NCBI RefSeq assembly: GCF_025370935.1
Contig: NC_133481.1
Span: 20,004,868-20,068,867, forward strand
Direction of reading: 5' to 3'
Source: Choristoneura fumiferana
Lineage: Eukaryota > Arthropoda > Insecta > Lepidoptera > Tortricidae
DNA: 64,000 nucleotides
The notes beneath the pieces are model-generated. The model worked only from the letters and a program-made list of their open reading frames with translations. It was not told where the DNA came from and did no database searches. Positions 20,461 to 30,521 of the stretch are shown here, piece after piece (the first letter of the stretch is position 1; each line of letters begins with the position of its first letter). Made by a program: the position numbers and the translations under genes.

Positions 20461-21247
20461 CTAGCGATCCGTTATACGTAGATTACCTACAGGCCGTGCT
20501 TCGATGACAACCTCTGTTTGAACAGCGGGGGGAATTTTGTTTACTCTTTTTTTAATCGTTCGGACTTTCGGAGCCAACATCCTTTGGCATCCTTCACTGC
20601 GCTGACGCGCATTTTTTAAAATAATTTTGAAGAATTTTTCACAATCGCTTTTTGTCAACGCTCTGTCTGTCCCATGTACAATATAAAAAAAAACATTAAT
20701 TGTTATTTTAAACGCTTTAAAACAAATCTTTGTAGTTTCACCTTTGGAAAACCCAGTCCATGTACATTCTTTCAAAAACTTTCGGTCAAACATAGAGTCA
20801 ATCAAGTAATACGCGTTTGTGCCACTTTTGCCTGAACCTTTAGTACATACTACGCCCAATTTGTTCATTACCTGCTCTGCAAATGTATCATCAGCTGGTT
20901 TTTTTTCAAACTCTTCAAGTTCTCTTAGACTTTTTATGACATCTACCTCTGCGTTTTCTTTTTTACTTGAAGCAATCATCTGAATGTAAGAACTTAATTC
21001 GGTTTGAATTTCTGACAACTTAGCAGCCATGTTGGTTTGAATTTCATAAATTGAATTTTGATTACTTATTATAGTATTCATGTCTTCTTTTATTGTCTTT
21101 GTCTTGTTGCATCTGTTGTATTTGGTTATCCGTATTTAAAATAACTATATTATTTTCATCGAAACCGACATACGGTAAAGGAGAGACAGAAATATAATTT
21201 GCATCTTTAGTCGAAATTGGCGGAGTTTGCGAACTTATGGCAAGTTT
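20461..21247 (-). pseudogene. DUF4806-type protein, 5' end cut by a retroposon
   Basis: The main open part (21081-20461, 206 codons) has a coiled-coil-like N-terminus (MAAKLSEIQTELSSYIQMIA), then SLRELEEFEKKPADD, CTWTGFSKGETTKICFKAFK and TKSDCEKFFKIILKNARQRS, the W-T-G and F-F-K pattern of DUF4806, and a basic tail. Upstream coding sense continues in another frame to about 21247 (NYISVSPLPYVGFDENN), so one base has shifted near 21085. At 21247 it runs into the T-rich end of an inverted retroposon. DUF4806 has no assigned biochemical role; in insects it is often in repeated or element-borne genes. Confidence 0.6.
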
Positions 21248-21533
21248 TTTTTTTTATTCGACTGGATGGCAAACGAGCAAGTGGGTCTCCTGATGGTAAG
21301 AGATCACCACCGCCCATAAACATCTGCAACACCAGGGGTATTGCAGATGCGTTGCCAACCTAGAGGCCTAAGATGGGATACCTCAAGTGCCAGTAATTTC
21401 ACCGGCTGTCTTACTCTCCACGCCGAAACACAACAGTGCAAGCACTGCTGCTTCACGGGCAGGATTAGCGAGTAAGATGGTGGTAGCAATCCGGGCGGAC
21501 CTTGCACAAGGTCCTACTACCTGCAGTGCCCAG
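21243..21533 (-). repeat. LINE-tail/SINE-like retroposon, inverted copy
   Basis: Starts with a T run and ATTCGACTGGATGGCAAACG, inverse of the copy at 12066-12350, and ends near CAAGGTCCTACTACCTGC. It interrupts the DUF4806-like gene. Confidence 0.75.
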
Positions 21534-22235
21534 GCGCACCAGGCGCACTGTGACCTCTAAGGTGATGATGAAAAAAAAGGAAACAACAGTTTCTGGACAA
21601 TGTATTTATTTCCACCAAAAACAAAACAATATATAAGAATAGGGCTCTCGGCTAGCCAGTAGTTGAATAGAGCTGGTGGGTTGTTTGGGCTACCTCAACT
21701 GAATGTCTATATGCACGGTTTTGTTCGCTTAGTAAAGTTAGTTAAAAGTAAAACGTTGAGCGCCACCAGCCGATGCGGCGACTGGACCAGAAGTTTAATG
21801 GTAAAAAATGTGTGTAGGTACCTCGGCTCGGAGAACTACCCATGGGTTTGGCGGCTATCTAGGTGTCCTGGAGAGGTGGACAACGGGAGCCCGCAGGGAC
21901 TCGTCCAACCCGAAGGAAAGTTGACCCAGGCAAAGGGCGAACCTCAAAGACTTGAAACTTCGAAAAAACCTCCACGCATGAAACCAGGACGCGCCTGCCA
22001 GGCTGGAGTGCAGGCGCGGTGCTGGTGGTGTAGAGTGTTGCCTAATTCTTGTGAAACCGATTACTTTTTTGTTGAGTGATAACAGGGTTTTGCTGACTTT
22101 GGGCTGAACTGTCTGTTTAAGTATAATTTACCGCTACGTGTTGCCTGGCCAGCAATGGCCAGCATATCACGGTGCATGAGTCCATCATATATTTCTGAGC
22201 GAGACTGGGATTGTTTCAGTCGTTTAAGCGTACAA
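21534..22235. other. Unidentified, probably old repeat
   Basis: GC-richer than its surroundings. A 138-codon plus frame at 21663-22079 shows no recognisable domain. It resembles decayed retroelement sequence but I cannot assign it. Confidence 0.35.
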
Positions 22236-22251
22236 CACGATCATCAACATC

Positions 22252-22376
22252 GAAAATACAAACTGAGACATGGATGCACAGAAAAACCAGAAAAAGAGAC
22301 CAGCGCTGGGAATCGAACCCAGGTCCTCAGCAATCCGTGCTGCGTGCTATAACCCCTACACCACCGCTGGACAGGA
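22252..22376 (-). repeat. tRNA-derived SINE, copy 1
   Basis: Inverted relative to copies 2 and 3, same head-to-body sequence. The head has a short anticodon-arm-like hairpin (CAGC-ACGGATT-GCTG), but the whole is not a functional tRNA. Confidence 0.75.
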
Positions 22377-22542
22377 ATTTAGACACGATTTTTTCCTATG
22401 CATACATATCTCAGGTTGCTTATTTCTACTACGCTACTTATGCAGCAGCACTAGCGACATCTATGTTTTCGCTCTCATCGAGAGACGTCACACTCTATCG
22501 GAACCAACCGCTCACCCAGACAATTCGTGTCTAAATTCCTGT

Positions 22543-22745
22543 CCAGCGGTGGTGTAGGGGTTATAGCACGCAGCACGGATTGCTGAGGACCTGGGTTCGA
22601 TTCCCAGCGCTGGTCTCTTTTTCTGGTTTTTCTGTGCATCCATGTCTCAGTTTGTATTTTCGATATGGTTTCACGGGATACCCGTAAAAGTAACAAATTT
22701 GGAGTTGAAATAAAAAATACAAAAAGACTCCAAATAACCAATCAT
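22543..22745 (+). repeat. tRNA-derived SINE, copy 2
   Basis: Full head with A and B boxes, then TCTTTTTCTGGTTTTTCTG body and a tail AAATTTGGAGTTGAAAT ending near the ACCAATCA motif. It has an extra ATGGTTTCACGGGATACCC block compared with copy 3. Confidence 0.75.
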
Positions 22746-22918
22746 AATTTGATTGCTTAGTAGCGACATCTCTTGTCTGGTGAGCGGTTGGTTCCGATAG
22801 AGTGTGACGTCTCTCGATGAGAGCGAAAACATAGATGTCGCTAGTGCTGCTGCATAAGTAGCGTAGTAGAAATAAGCAACCTGAGATATGTATGCATAGG
22901 AAAAATTCGTGTCTAAAT

Positions 22919-23100
22919 TCCTGTCCAGCGGTGGTGTAGGGGTTATAGCACGCAGCACGGATTGCTGAGGACCTGGGTTCGATTCCCAGCGCTGGTCTCT
23001 TTTTCTGGTTTTTCTGTGCATCCATGTCTCAGTTTGTATTTTCGATAAGTAACAAATTTGGAGTTGAAATAAAAATACAAAAAGACTCCAAATAACCAAT
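22919..23100 (+). repeat. tRNA-derived SINE, copy 3
   Basis: Nearly identical to copy 2 but without the 17-20 bp ACGGGATACCC block. It ends immediately before the right target duplication. Confidence 0.75.
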
Positions 23101-23112
23101 CACGATCATCAA

Positions 23113-23325
23113 CGTTGAACCATGGTCATGCGATTTGACACTCGGTCATGCGAATTGACCACTGTCATGTGAATTGGCGCTCTCGGTCATGCGAATTGAC
23201 CACTGTCATGTGAATTGGCGCTCTCGGTCATGCTAATTGACCACTGTCATGTGAATTGACATTGACACACTCAGTCATGCAAATTGACCACTGTCATGTG
23301 AATTAACACTCAATCGTAGGCTCAT
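23113..23325. repeat. 41-bp minisatellite
   Basis: About four to five units built from GGTCATGCGAATTGACC and ACTGTCATGTGAATTGGCGC. The two halves are themselves related (GTCATGYGAATTG), so the array is a nested duplication. Confidence 0.85.
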
Positions 23326-23394
23326 CATTGCAATTTAATTTTTTGCCATGTTATTTGGACCGTTCAATCGATACTAGGTCAATTCAATTCATAA

Positions 23395-23672
23395 GTGCTT
23401 GTTATAGCCTAAATTGAATAAAAATATTTTGACTTTGACTTTGTACCAAATTTTAGGAAATTAGCTTCATCGATGCTAACGATGATTTAATTAGACAAAT
23501 AATTAAGCTAAACTAAGCTTGGAAGCTGCATAATCTGTAAGATTTGGACACATTTGTGATATTTTATTATTTTCTTTGACTGTAACTGTAATAAATATTA
23601 ATAAACTTGTGTCAGTGTAAAAAAATGTTTCTTGTATGCAAAAATATTTGTATTGTATTGTATTGTAAAATA
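23395..23672 (+). repeat. Truncated LINE/SINE 3' tails
   Basis: First tail: TTGAATAAAAATATTTTGAC with TTTGAC repeats (to about 23445). Second tail ends (TATTG)n at 23649-23672. Both are typical lepidopteran retroposon ends without coding parts. Confidence 0.55.
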
Positions 23673-23825
23673 TCGCGAGCCGAGTCGGCTGCTCGTCAGT
23701 ATGGCCGTGTGGGAGAAGAGTTGTTTTTAATATATTTTGAATTTTAACGGTTCCAAATTAGCTCGTAAACAAGTTGGTCGCTAAACCGCTCCCACCCGGT
23801 GTGACGTCATTTGTTTGTTCGCTTT
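23673..23825. other. Upstream region of the promoter-like element
   Basis: Contains TGACGTCA (CRE-like) at about 23802 and may be the U3 of a solo LTR beginning TGTAAAATATCGCG near 23661. Confidence 0.3.
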
Positions 23826-23917
23826 TATAAAAAGGACCTACCTGCCGTCGCCGGCTCAGATATCATTCAGTTGCGAACATCGCACTAGCTGTGCTCTGAG
23901 TTGTTGACGTAGTCCAG
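23826..23917 (+). promoter_or_regulatory. Core promoter-like element with non-coding first exon
   Basis: TATAAAAA at 23826-23833 is followed 32 bp later by an arthropod initiator-like TCAG (A at 23858), and the transcript would reach a CAG/GTAACG donor at 23917/23918. A plausible acceptor (TTTGTTTCAG) lies at about 24629. No ORF of known function follows, so it may equally be the U3-R part of a solo LTR. Confidence 0.4.
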
Positions 23918-24260
23918 GTAACGCCATTTTCCTATAGAAACTAGTTTATTCTGTCATTACGGTCATACATACTGTGTCTTTATCGTTGTGCTTCATACAA
24001 ATTACTATACCTACCTGATGGTGGAACCCCTGTAAGTGACTTTTGATGATGATTCTGTTGCATTGTTTAAAAGACTATTACACATACCTAGTCATAATTA
24101 ATGCTAATTTAATATATCGCATATATTGTTGTGCTTGGACAAATGCCTTATTTCTAAATAAATATGCTGTGTTGATTTGAACGCTGTTTTATCTAATGAT
24201 ATCTTCCTATAATCTCCCACATAAAAATAGATTTCTTGTGTAGAATGTCACATTCCTAAT

Positions 24261-24402
24261 CTGAGCCGTCTGATGGCGTCCTTACGACGCCATGTTCGCC
24301 ATGTTCATGTGTGTTGTGTGAAAACAAACAGTCTTCAGAGGAACACCACCTAAAATGGCCGAGAAGAACATGGTGTCGTAAGGACGCCATCAGACGGCTC
24401 AG
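24261..24402. mobile_element. Hairpin MITE, 142 bp
   Basis: Nearly perfect 37-bp inverted ends: CTGAGCCGTCTGATGGCGTC... and ...GACGCCATCAGACGGCTCAG, separated by about 68 bp. Target duplication not clear. No coding. Confidence 0.8.
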
Positions 24403-25334
24403 ATACAATACATGCCACTTCTAGCAATTTTAAGTTTTAAGTTTGACAAAAACGGTACAATAGTCACAGGTTTCTAGCCTGTCGCCTGTGGTATTCTTAC
24501 CGATATACTCAGCCGCCTCTTACGACATCCATGGAAGAAATGGAGAGGTGTTACTCTAACCCGACACCACACGGGTATTATTATTTGCGTATATAGTTCT
24601 TTTTAAACTAAAATGTGTTTTGTTTCAGCGGCTTCAGTGCCGCGTTCATTCGGAGTGTTCCCCCCACTTCCCCGTCACTGCCTTCTGCAGACGGGAATTC
24701 CCTCTCGACCCAGCGCAACTGAGTAGATGTTTCGTTTGCGTCAACATAATTTTAAAATACGTATAGGTACTTACAGCTATTGCTACTTAAGGGCGCGTAC
24801 TACCCGAGCTCGAATCCCGACTTTGCCCCCCGCCTCACCGAACCGCATCGCTCGTACCACGCACACAAGCACCGCGTTGTCGCGCGTAAATGTACGGCGC
24901 GGAAAAGTCACTCAAGTTCACGAAAAATCCAAATCCAGTAACATAACACAACTACTACTTACCTGGTAACTTTTACATTATAGACGAGTATAATTATTTA
25001 TAATCAGATACAATTTTACTTAGTAAAATAACTACTATACGCGAAGTCATTGACATTGTGGAAACTGAAAAATATGAACTTCTCGTATGAAATTATGAAC
25101 GAGAATACTAGTAAGTATATAAATACGAAGACCTATAGATAAAATAGCATAATGGTAAAAGTTTTGCAAGAAACCCGATACCACTGATAGATAAAACTAG
25201 TCAAGAGCGAGCTACCATTGCACATGGTCCCGTACATTGTTTTAGTAGTTAGTTTGATTTATTTTGCAAACAATTTATTTTTCTATAGGGGTATTTTCAC
25301 GCAGGCGAACCGCTCGCTCATGATGTTTTATTTA
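24403..25334. other. Non-coding stretch
   Basis: No gene supported. The 80-codon frame at 24727-24969 lacks any domain. Confidence 0.35.
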
Positions 25335-25515
25335 CTACTAGCTTTTGCCCACGGCTTCGCCTGCGTGGAATTCGGTTATCGCGCACTGTTCCCTCAAGAA
25401 ATGTGCATTTTTTCGGGATAAAAAATAGCCTATGTCACTGGGTCCATAAACTATCTTTATGCCAAAAATCTCGTCGATCTGCCCCGTTTCGACGTGAACT
25501 AGTTAAAAAGCAATA
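25335..25515. repeat. Lepidopteran 'CCCACGGCTTCGCCTGCGTG' repeat fragment
   Basis: Matches a very common moth/butterfly repeat (TAGCTTTTGCCCACGGCTTC ... AAAATAGCCTATGTCACTGG). A second member is at 33363-33540. Class uncertain (LINE tail or Helitron-like). Confidence 0.6.
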
Positions 25516-25754
25516 AATGCAGTAATAAAAGCAAGAATTTATTTTATATGACAGACATCTATTCTTGACAAAACAAAACACATAGACAACACCCACCCTC
25601 AAGAATAGATCATTAAAGATCCATTAATTAATACAAATAGATATTATGATAGTAAATTTCTCATATTTTGAATGCTAGATCTGTCCCACCCTCAATCAAA
25701 AGATGTATAATAAAAATAGGAAATTTACTTAACTCTCTAGCCTAACCCTAACAG

Positions 25755-26090
25755 TCCTCTCAATATATCATATTCTTGACTAAATTTTTCACGTTCGTAG
25801 TTTGACGCCTATTTACCACTTTAGCAAAATTAGACGCTGTTAGAAGTTTTCTTCTAAGTTCTAACCATTCACTTGAATCTCTTTGCAGAATAGTCGATTT
25901 TTCTATTTGACTTCTATCTTCTTCTGAGCATGGTAAATTTTTCAAAAAGTCTTCTTTGCATCGAATGTATTCCAAGGTCGTCATATCTGGCTTTTGGCAA
26001 TTTTCACCATAATCTTTATCGCTTTCTTTGGTCTTTGCAAACAGTTTTCTACCTTTTCTTACACATTTAGAGGGGATGACGCAAAGAAAA
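25755..26090 (-). pseudogene. YqaJ-like exonuclease fragment
   Basis: The minus frame carries ILQRDSSEWLELRRKLLTAS followed by NFAKVVNRR, the N-terminal signature of YqaJ/lambda-exonuclease-type nucleases found in many lepidopteran repeat-borne proteins. It stops at TGA after NMIY, so the catalytic core (D..E.K) is missing. It abuts a degenerate Copia. Function of the intact relatives in insects is not known to me. Confidence 0.55.
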
Positions 26091-26094
26091 ATTT

Positions 26095-27060
26095 ATACGT
26101 TTACTCTTCTGTATCTAGAAGTGTGAAGTAGGACGTATCATAGTCTTGTAGACTGACAGGTGGCCTCAGCGTACTTCTAGGCCGTAAAGACCTAGTGTTA
26201 CCAGCAACTGAATGATTATTAGGGTCTTCTATTACTTCTTCCGACGATATTACTTTACAAGTGTCAACAAACTCGTCTTCAGATTCTTGAACGCTGTCAG
26301 TTACCGAGCTTGTTTATGGTTTATTTAATTCAGTGTCGGTGAGCTCAAGCAACACTGGGATATTTTGTACTTCATCTGCCACAGAGCTCTCCATTAACAT
26401 AGTAGGTGATGCTATCACCTCTCTTTCAATTGAGAAGGTATTTCTTTCTGGATAATAAATCTTGTAGCCTTTTGTGTTCTCACCATATCCCACAAACATC
26501 CCTTTCTTACTCTTGCTATCGAGCTTCTTCCTTTTTTGTTTCGGGACATGAACCACATTTCTGTGCCGAAAATGTACTTCAAATGGTAACATCAACTTTT
26601 TTTCCATAGAACAGTTCATAGGGAGTTTTGCCTTCTTCAGGACTCGTCCCTACCCTATTAATGACATACACGGCCGTATTTACAGCTTCCGCCCACAGAT
26701 TCTTGTTAACTTGGCTTGCTTTCATCATCGTGCGAGCGGCCTCTATTACAGTGCGCATTTCGCGTTCAATTTTACCATTTTGAACTGGCGTGTATGCGAT
26801 TAAAATTTGATGTTTAATTCCTTTTGATTCTAAGTTCTTTCATATTTTTGTTAAGAAACTCACCTCCACCGTCCGTGCGAGAGTTTTCAACCGATTTACC
26901 CTCATTATCACTCTGTGCGAGGTATATTTTTATATTTTGATATAAGTACTTCGCTCTTATGTTTGATGAAGTAAACAGTGCGGAAACGAGAAAAATCATC
27001 TTTTAATAAGAGAAAGTAGTGCGAACCTCCAATAGACTCTTCTTCCAAGGGTCCACATAG
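26095..27060 (-). pseudogene. Degenerate Ty1/Copia pol fragment
   Basis: Minus-strand pieces in several frames: GGSHYFLLLKDDFSRF and RTDGGGEFLNKNMKEL (integrase core), KTPYELFYGK-like linker, FVGYGENTKGYKIYYPE (integrase C-terminal) and SLRPRSTLRPP before the RT, which is absent. Stops and frameshifts throughout; old insertion unrelated to the young Copia at 34685-39266. Confidence 0.75.
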
Positions 27061-27229
27061 ATCTGCATGTACAATTTTATGTTTTTTTTGTATGGTTTTT
27101 TATATTTTTTGTTTTTTTTTTTGTATTAATTGTTTTTTTTATCTAAGAGCTAAATGTGAATAAAATCGAGAACTTAAATGTATAATCTAACAAGAATCAT
27201 CTCTGGATTAAAATGGTAGGTCATCTTTC

Positions 27230-27880
27230 CATCCAGCTTAGCGCCTGCTTGAAGATGCACCTGATGAAAGAGACTTGAGAACATTGAGCGCCTTCTCCAG
27301 TTCTAGCATGCCTCGAGTGCCTCCCGTTCCAAACTTCGCCAATTTGTTTGGTATGGATGTTTTCTTGTTTATCAGCAGCATTGATAATGTTGTACCTCTT
27401 GCATCCTTGACTGCAGCAATTCTAGCAATATTCTCCTTAGTGACTTTTCCATTTTAACCTCTTCCACATAATCTTGAGCGTTTCTTCCGGGAAACCGTCG
27501 CCTGGTAACTCCTTCATTCTTCTCAGGAGCTACGTAGCTTTCTGCTCGCCGAGCTCCAGGTTTCCTAGCTTCTCCAATTTCTTGGCTTTTGAGTCTTCAA
27601 ATATCTCTAAAAGTCTGTCTTTCAGCGCCCGGTACATCGCCTCCGCTGGCGGGTTCGCCAGGAAATCGGTAATTTGCAAAATCACTGCCTTGGGTAGTTT
27701 AAACACTACCATGTCGAAATTTATCGCGTCCCCCGCTTTCGCCCGTGTGAACCACAATGGGCTCGTCTTCCCTAAATTCCGGGATGTGCGCTGCTACCGA
27801 AACCGCCATGACGCTTTCCTCCTTGCGTTCCGGCATTTTCACGTCCGGCGTCTTTTCGTCCGGCATTTTCCTTTAGTCCA
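27230..27880 (-). pseudogene. Ty3/Gypsy gag fragment
   Basis: Starts near MPERKEESVMAVSVAAHIPE and contains KFDMVV-like and YRALKDRLLEIFEDSKAKKL, LGNLELGEQKAT and LLRRMKELPGD segments, the capsid signature of insect Gypsy gag, in two frames. The 5' end lies 8-20 bp inside a primer-binding site, so it is the genuine gag start; pol is missing. Confidence 0.7.
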
Positions 27881-27893
27881 CGCGGGGTCACCA
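27880..27893 (-). other. Gypsy primer-binding site
   Basis: Minus-strand TGGTGACCCCGCGT directly follows CACCCCTAAAG, the likely 3' end of the 5' LTR. TGGTGACCCCG is a classic retroelement primer site. The LTR occupies 27894 onward and is the sequence at which copy A and copy B of the large duplication begin. Confidence 0.6.
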
Positions 27894-27961
27894 CTTTAGG
27901 GGTGGTTGCGTGGAGTCTGGGGCGTGTACGTCCTCAAGTAAGCTCCGCGAGTGACTGCCTA

Positions 27962-28400
27962 CAAAACGGGCCCACGGGTCAAAGCACTAGCTGCTGAGTC
28001 GACCCATATTCCGGTGCACACGTAGCGGAATATGAGCTGACTCTGCGTAAGGCCACCACTGTGTCCCTCCCTACACGTGTTTTTGATCATGTGGTCCTTG
28101 AAATATTTCCTCGGGAAAACCATTACTGGCGGTAAAGCATTGCCGCTCGCTGAAATTACGCAGCAAGTGGTAACCAAAGTCCCCCTTTCGCCGCTCGTAA
28201 CTTTTCCTATGGATTTCCGTCCTATGGGAGCTATAACTTTTTGGGGCTTTTAAACCGTGGTGGTTGATGTCTCGTCGAGATTGAAAATTCTGTTCCCATC
28301 TGCAAAAGCAGGGTTTCTCTTGGTGAGGTTCTCTAAGTTATCAAAAAACAGTTTTTCTCCTTTAATTTCCATAAAGCTCTCTTCTCTATTCAAATAACAT
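27962..28400 (-). pseudogene. pogo/Tigger-like transposase fragment 1, copy A
   Basis: Reading down the minus strand: LFFDNLENLTKRNPAFADG, then FNLDETSTTT (first catalytic Asp of DDE_1), APIGRKSIGKVTSGERGT and TLVTTCCVISASGNALPP-VMVFPRKYF. In-frame stop after STTTV and no second or third catalytic residue, so dead. Family: pogo/Tigger/jerky DDE transposases. Confidence 0.78.
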
Positions 28401-29079
28401 ATTTACTTCTTCAGTAATCATTAACAAACATTTTAATAATAGTCCGCTCTCCGGACTGCATAATTTCGTACCTACTTGATACCGCGATGAAAAGCACAAT
28501 GTTTTCCCATAAAACTGATGCTGAGTCCGAATTTGATAATCTCCCACGGCGGAACTTGCCGAAAGTACCAAAAAAATAGTCACTTCCGGTGCGAAAAAAG
28601 GGGCGGTGCGAAAAGCGAAATATGTCAGTATTTTTTTGCCGGAAGTGCTTGGCAGACGCTCTCAAAGGTGACCACCAGGACCCCTAAATATACCCATCTG
28701 ATACCAGCATGAAACCAATTCCAGTCGGTAGGTATGAACCTTAGTTTCCGGAATATATAAGTCTGCCAAGCCTGTTTCTGCCGAAACACCTTGACATACG
28801 AGATTATGTGAGCAACAGGCTTTCCTTCATATCTCCAAACTCGCAGTTATTTGCGAGATTTATGACTCTTTGGAAGTAGGTATTCTTCGAGCCTACAATT
28901 ATTCTGAGTAATTGTGAAAGAATTCATTCCGAAGAATTACTAGGCGTTTTCTGGGCGTGAAGTAATTCTCGTACTTGTCCAATAACGAAGAACATGTTTC
29001 CTTTTCTTTATCACAATTAAAGGTATTGAAAGTTCTAATACCTGCCTGACCAATGCAATTTAGTAATATACTTATTTTT
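28401..29079. other. Decayed repeat sequence between transposase fragments
   Basis: No gene recognised. Shared almost base for base with copy B (44121-44794). Confidence 0.4.
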
Positions 29080-29165
29080 CTTTTTTCGGAGGAATTTGAA
29101 GTTCTCGGCTAGGTTTCCTTTGAAATCCATTCCTTTTAGGGAGCCCACCCCACACCTGACACCAT
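29080..29165 (-). pseudogene. Second Gypsy leader/gag start remnant
   Basis: On the minus strand a primer-site-like TGGTGTCAGGTGTGG is followed after about 20 bp by ATG and MDFKGNLAENFKFLRKK, resembling the first residues of insect Gypsy gag; the frame is lost thereafter. The same remnant is in copy B at about 44794-44880. Confidence 0.4.
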
Positions 29166-29199
29166 GTTTATGTTGTTATTTTAAACTGCACGTTCATTT

Positions 29200-29960
29200 C
29201 AATTACATGATAATCTGATCTGTCTACCACAAGTGTCAAATCCAAAAAGGGAGGGAAACACATTATGACAGGTGACAGCTGTCTGAGCTGTCATAAAGGT
29301 ACTTAAACAGTGCACCCTTGGGAATATCATGACGGGCGGTATTGCATTCCCTAAAGCACTATCTTTGTAACAAGTAGTTGTTAACGTGCGTCGTTCTGCG
29401 CTTGTGACCTTTGTAACGTGTATTTGTCCTTTGGCTGCTAGCACTTTAGCACTTTTTTACACTGTCATGTTATTCGTTTCATCTAGGTTAAAAACTGGTT
29501 CCATAACCAAAGACTGCTTGCCGAGACATAACATTTTCTAAGTTATCGAAAAATAAACCAACATTGTGGCGGTTGAAAGATGTCGCTCGACTCAAGCTGC
29601 AGCCCTCGGGAGTTCGCAATGATAATCTGTTATCTTTCTTTCTAAGATTATATAGATATTCGATACCTGCTAGTTTAGTTTCATGCCACTTTTTTGTTAT
29701 TCAATGCTACTTCATAAATCAGATTGCGAACGTCTGTGATATTAAGTCCATAGAACATTTGACTGCACTTAAGATCTATCTTATGAACTGCATAATTAGG
29801 TGTTAGCCTCACTAGTTTTGCAGGATCAGGGTTTTTTGTACTCTTGACATGGTATCGATATAACATTGAATATGGAATAGCAGTCTTAATGTTCGGCCAT
29901 TAGATATTTATTTATTAGTTTTAAGGCGTTACTGATCAGTTCTTCAGTTCTTCTTTTTCG
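29200..29960 (-). pseudogene. pogo/Tigger-like transposase 2, copy A
   Basis: N-terminal half (29866-29681) has NPDPAKLVRLTPNYAVHK and YGLNITDVRNLIYEVAL; then HETKLAGIEYLYNLRKK, SRATSFNRHNVGLFFDNLE, FNLDETNNMTV with a stop, AAKGQIHVTKVTSAERRT and CYKDSALGNAIPPVMIFPR. These are, in order, the DNA-binding and DDE_1 regions of a pogo/Tigger-like protein. Frameshifts, an in-frame stop and a missing C-terminus make it inactive. Copy A has lost about 30 bp present in copy B. Confidence 0.78.
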
Positions 29961-30521
29961 TACCCGATTGTGAGGCATTGTTACCTACGAAGAAGTACAA
30001 AACCATTTTAATTTCACGCTATTTATGTAATTTCCACTAGGGTTACACTGGATCACAGTCCACTGTGACCCAAATGAAAATTATTCACTGTGACCGATAG
30101 ACCGTTACGACAGAAAGAAAATAACTACTTATACCCAAGCCAAAAATACATTACCCACAACGGATTTAACAAATAACAAGTTCAAAACTAGTCACTTTCT
30201 CGTGACCTACAGCGACATCTGGAATGCAGTGTCGGAACTAAGGAGTTGATATATATAAACATAATCATCTACCCTGTACTGTGCTATACGTACACAGGTT
30301 TCAGATCAGTCAGTAAATAAGTTTGAAATAACATTTCATTGACTTTCCTTCGTTTTTCAACTGTTTGCGAGTAATGAGAACTATAATTAAATGCTATAAA
30401 AGTTGAAAATCGTATGAAGTTAGTTGAATGAAATGTTATAGCAAAACTATAGATCTGTCCACATGCAAATATGTTCCAGCACAATAAATAAATTTTATTA
30501 TTATCATTAATAAAACAACGG
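29961..30521. other. Non-coding, shared with copy B
   Basis: Contains the empty target sites for two insertions in copy B: TTAACAAATAACAAG (GGTACC element) near 30170-30185 and CAACGGTTAATGTCTTC (Penelope-like) near 30515-30530. Confidence 0.5.

Larger units (their letters stand above)
22249..23100. mobile_element. Compound SINE insertion with 13-bp target duplication
   Basis: Flanked by identical CACGATCATCAAC at 22236-22248 and 23101-23113. Inside are three copies of one tRNA-derived SINE: minus at about 22252-22376, plus at 22543-22745 and plus at 22919-23100. Heads carry GGTGGTGTAGGGGTTATAG (A box) and GGTTCGATTCC (B box); tails end GACTCCAAATAACCAATCA. A 150-bp spacer beginning TTTAGACACGA is present once inverted (22377-22530) and once direct (22770-22920). 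Confidence 0.8.

Noticed and set aside
22250..23099. Long overlapping frames on both strands with MDAQKNQKKRPALG-type products
   Set aside because: They are translations of SINE sequence, repeated with each SINE copy.
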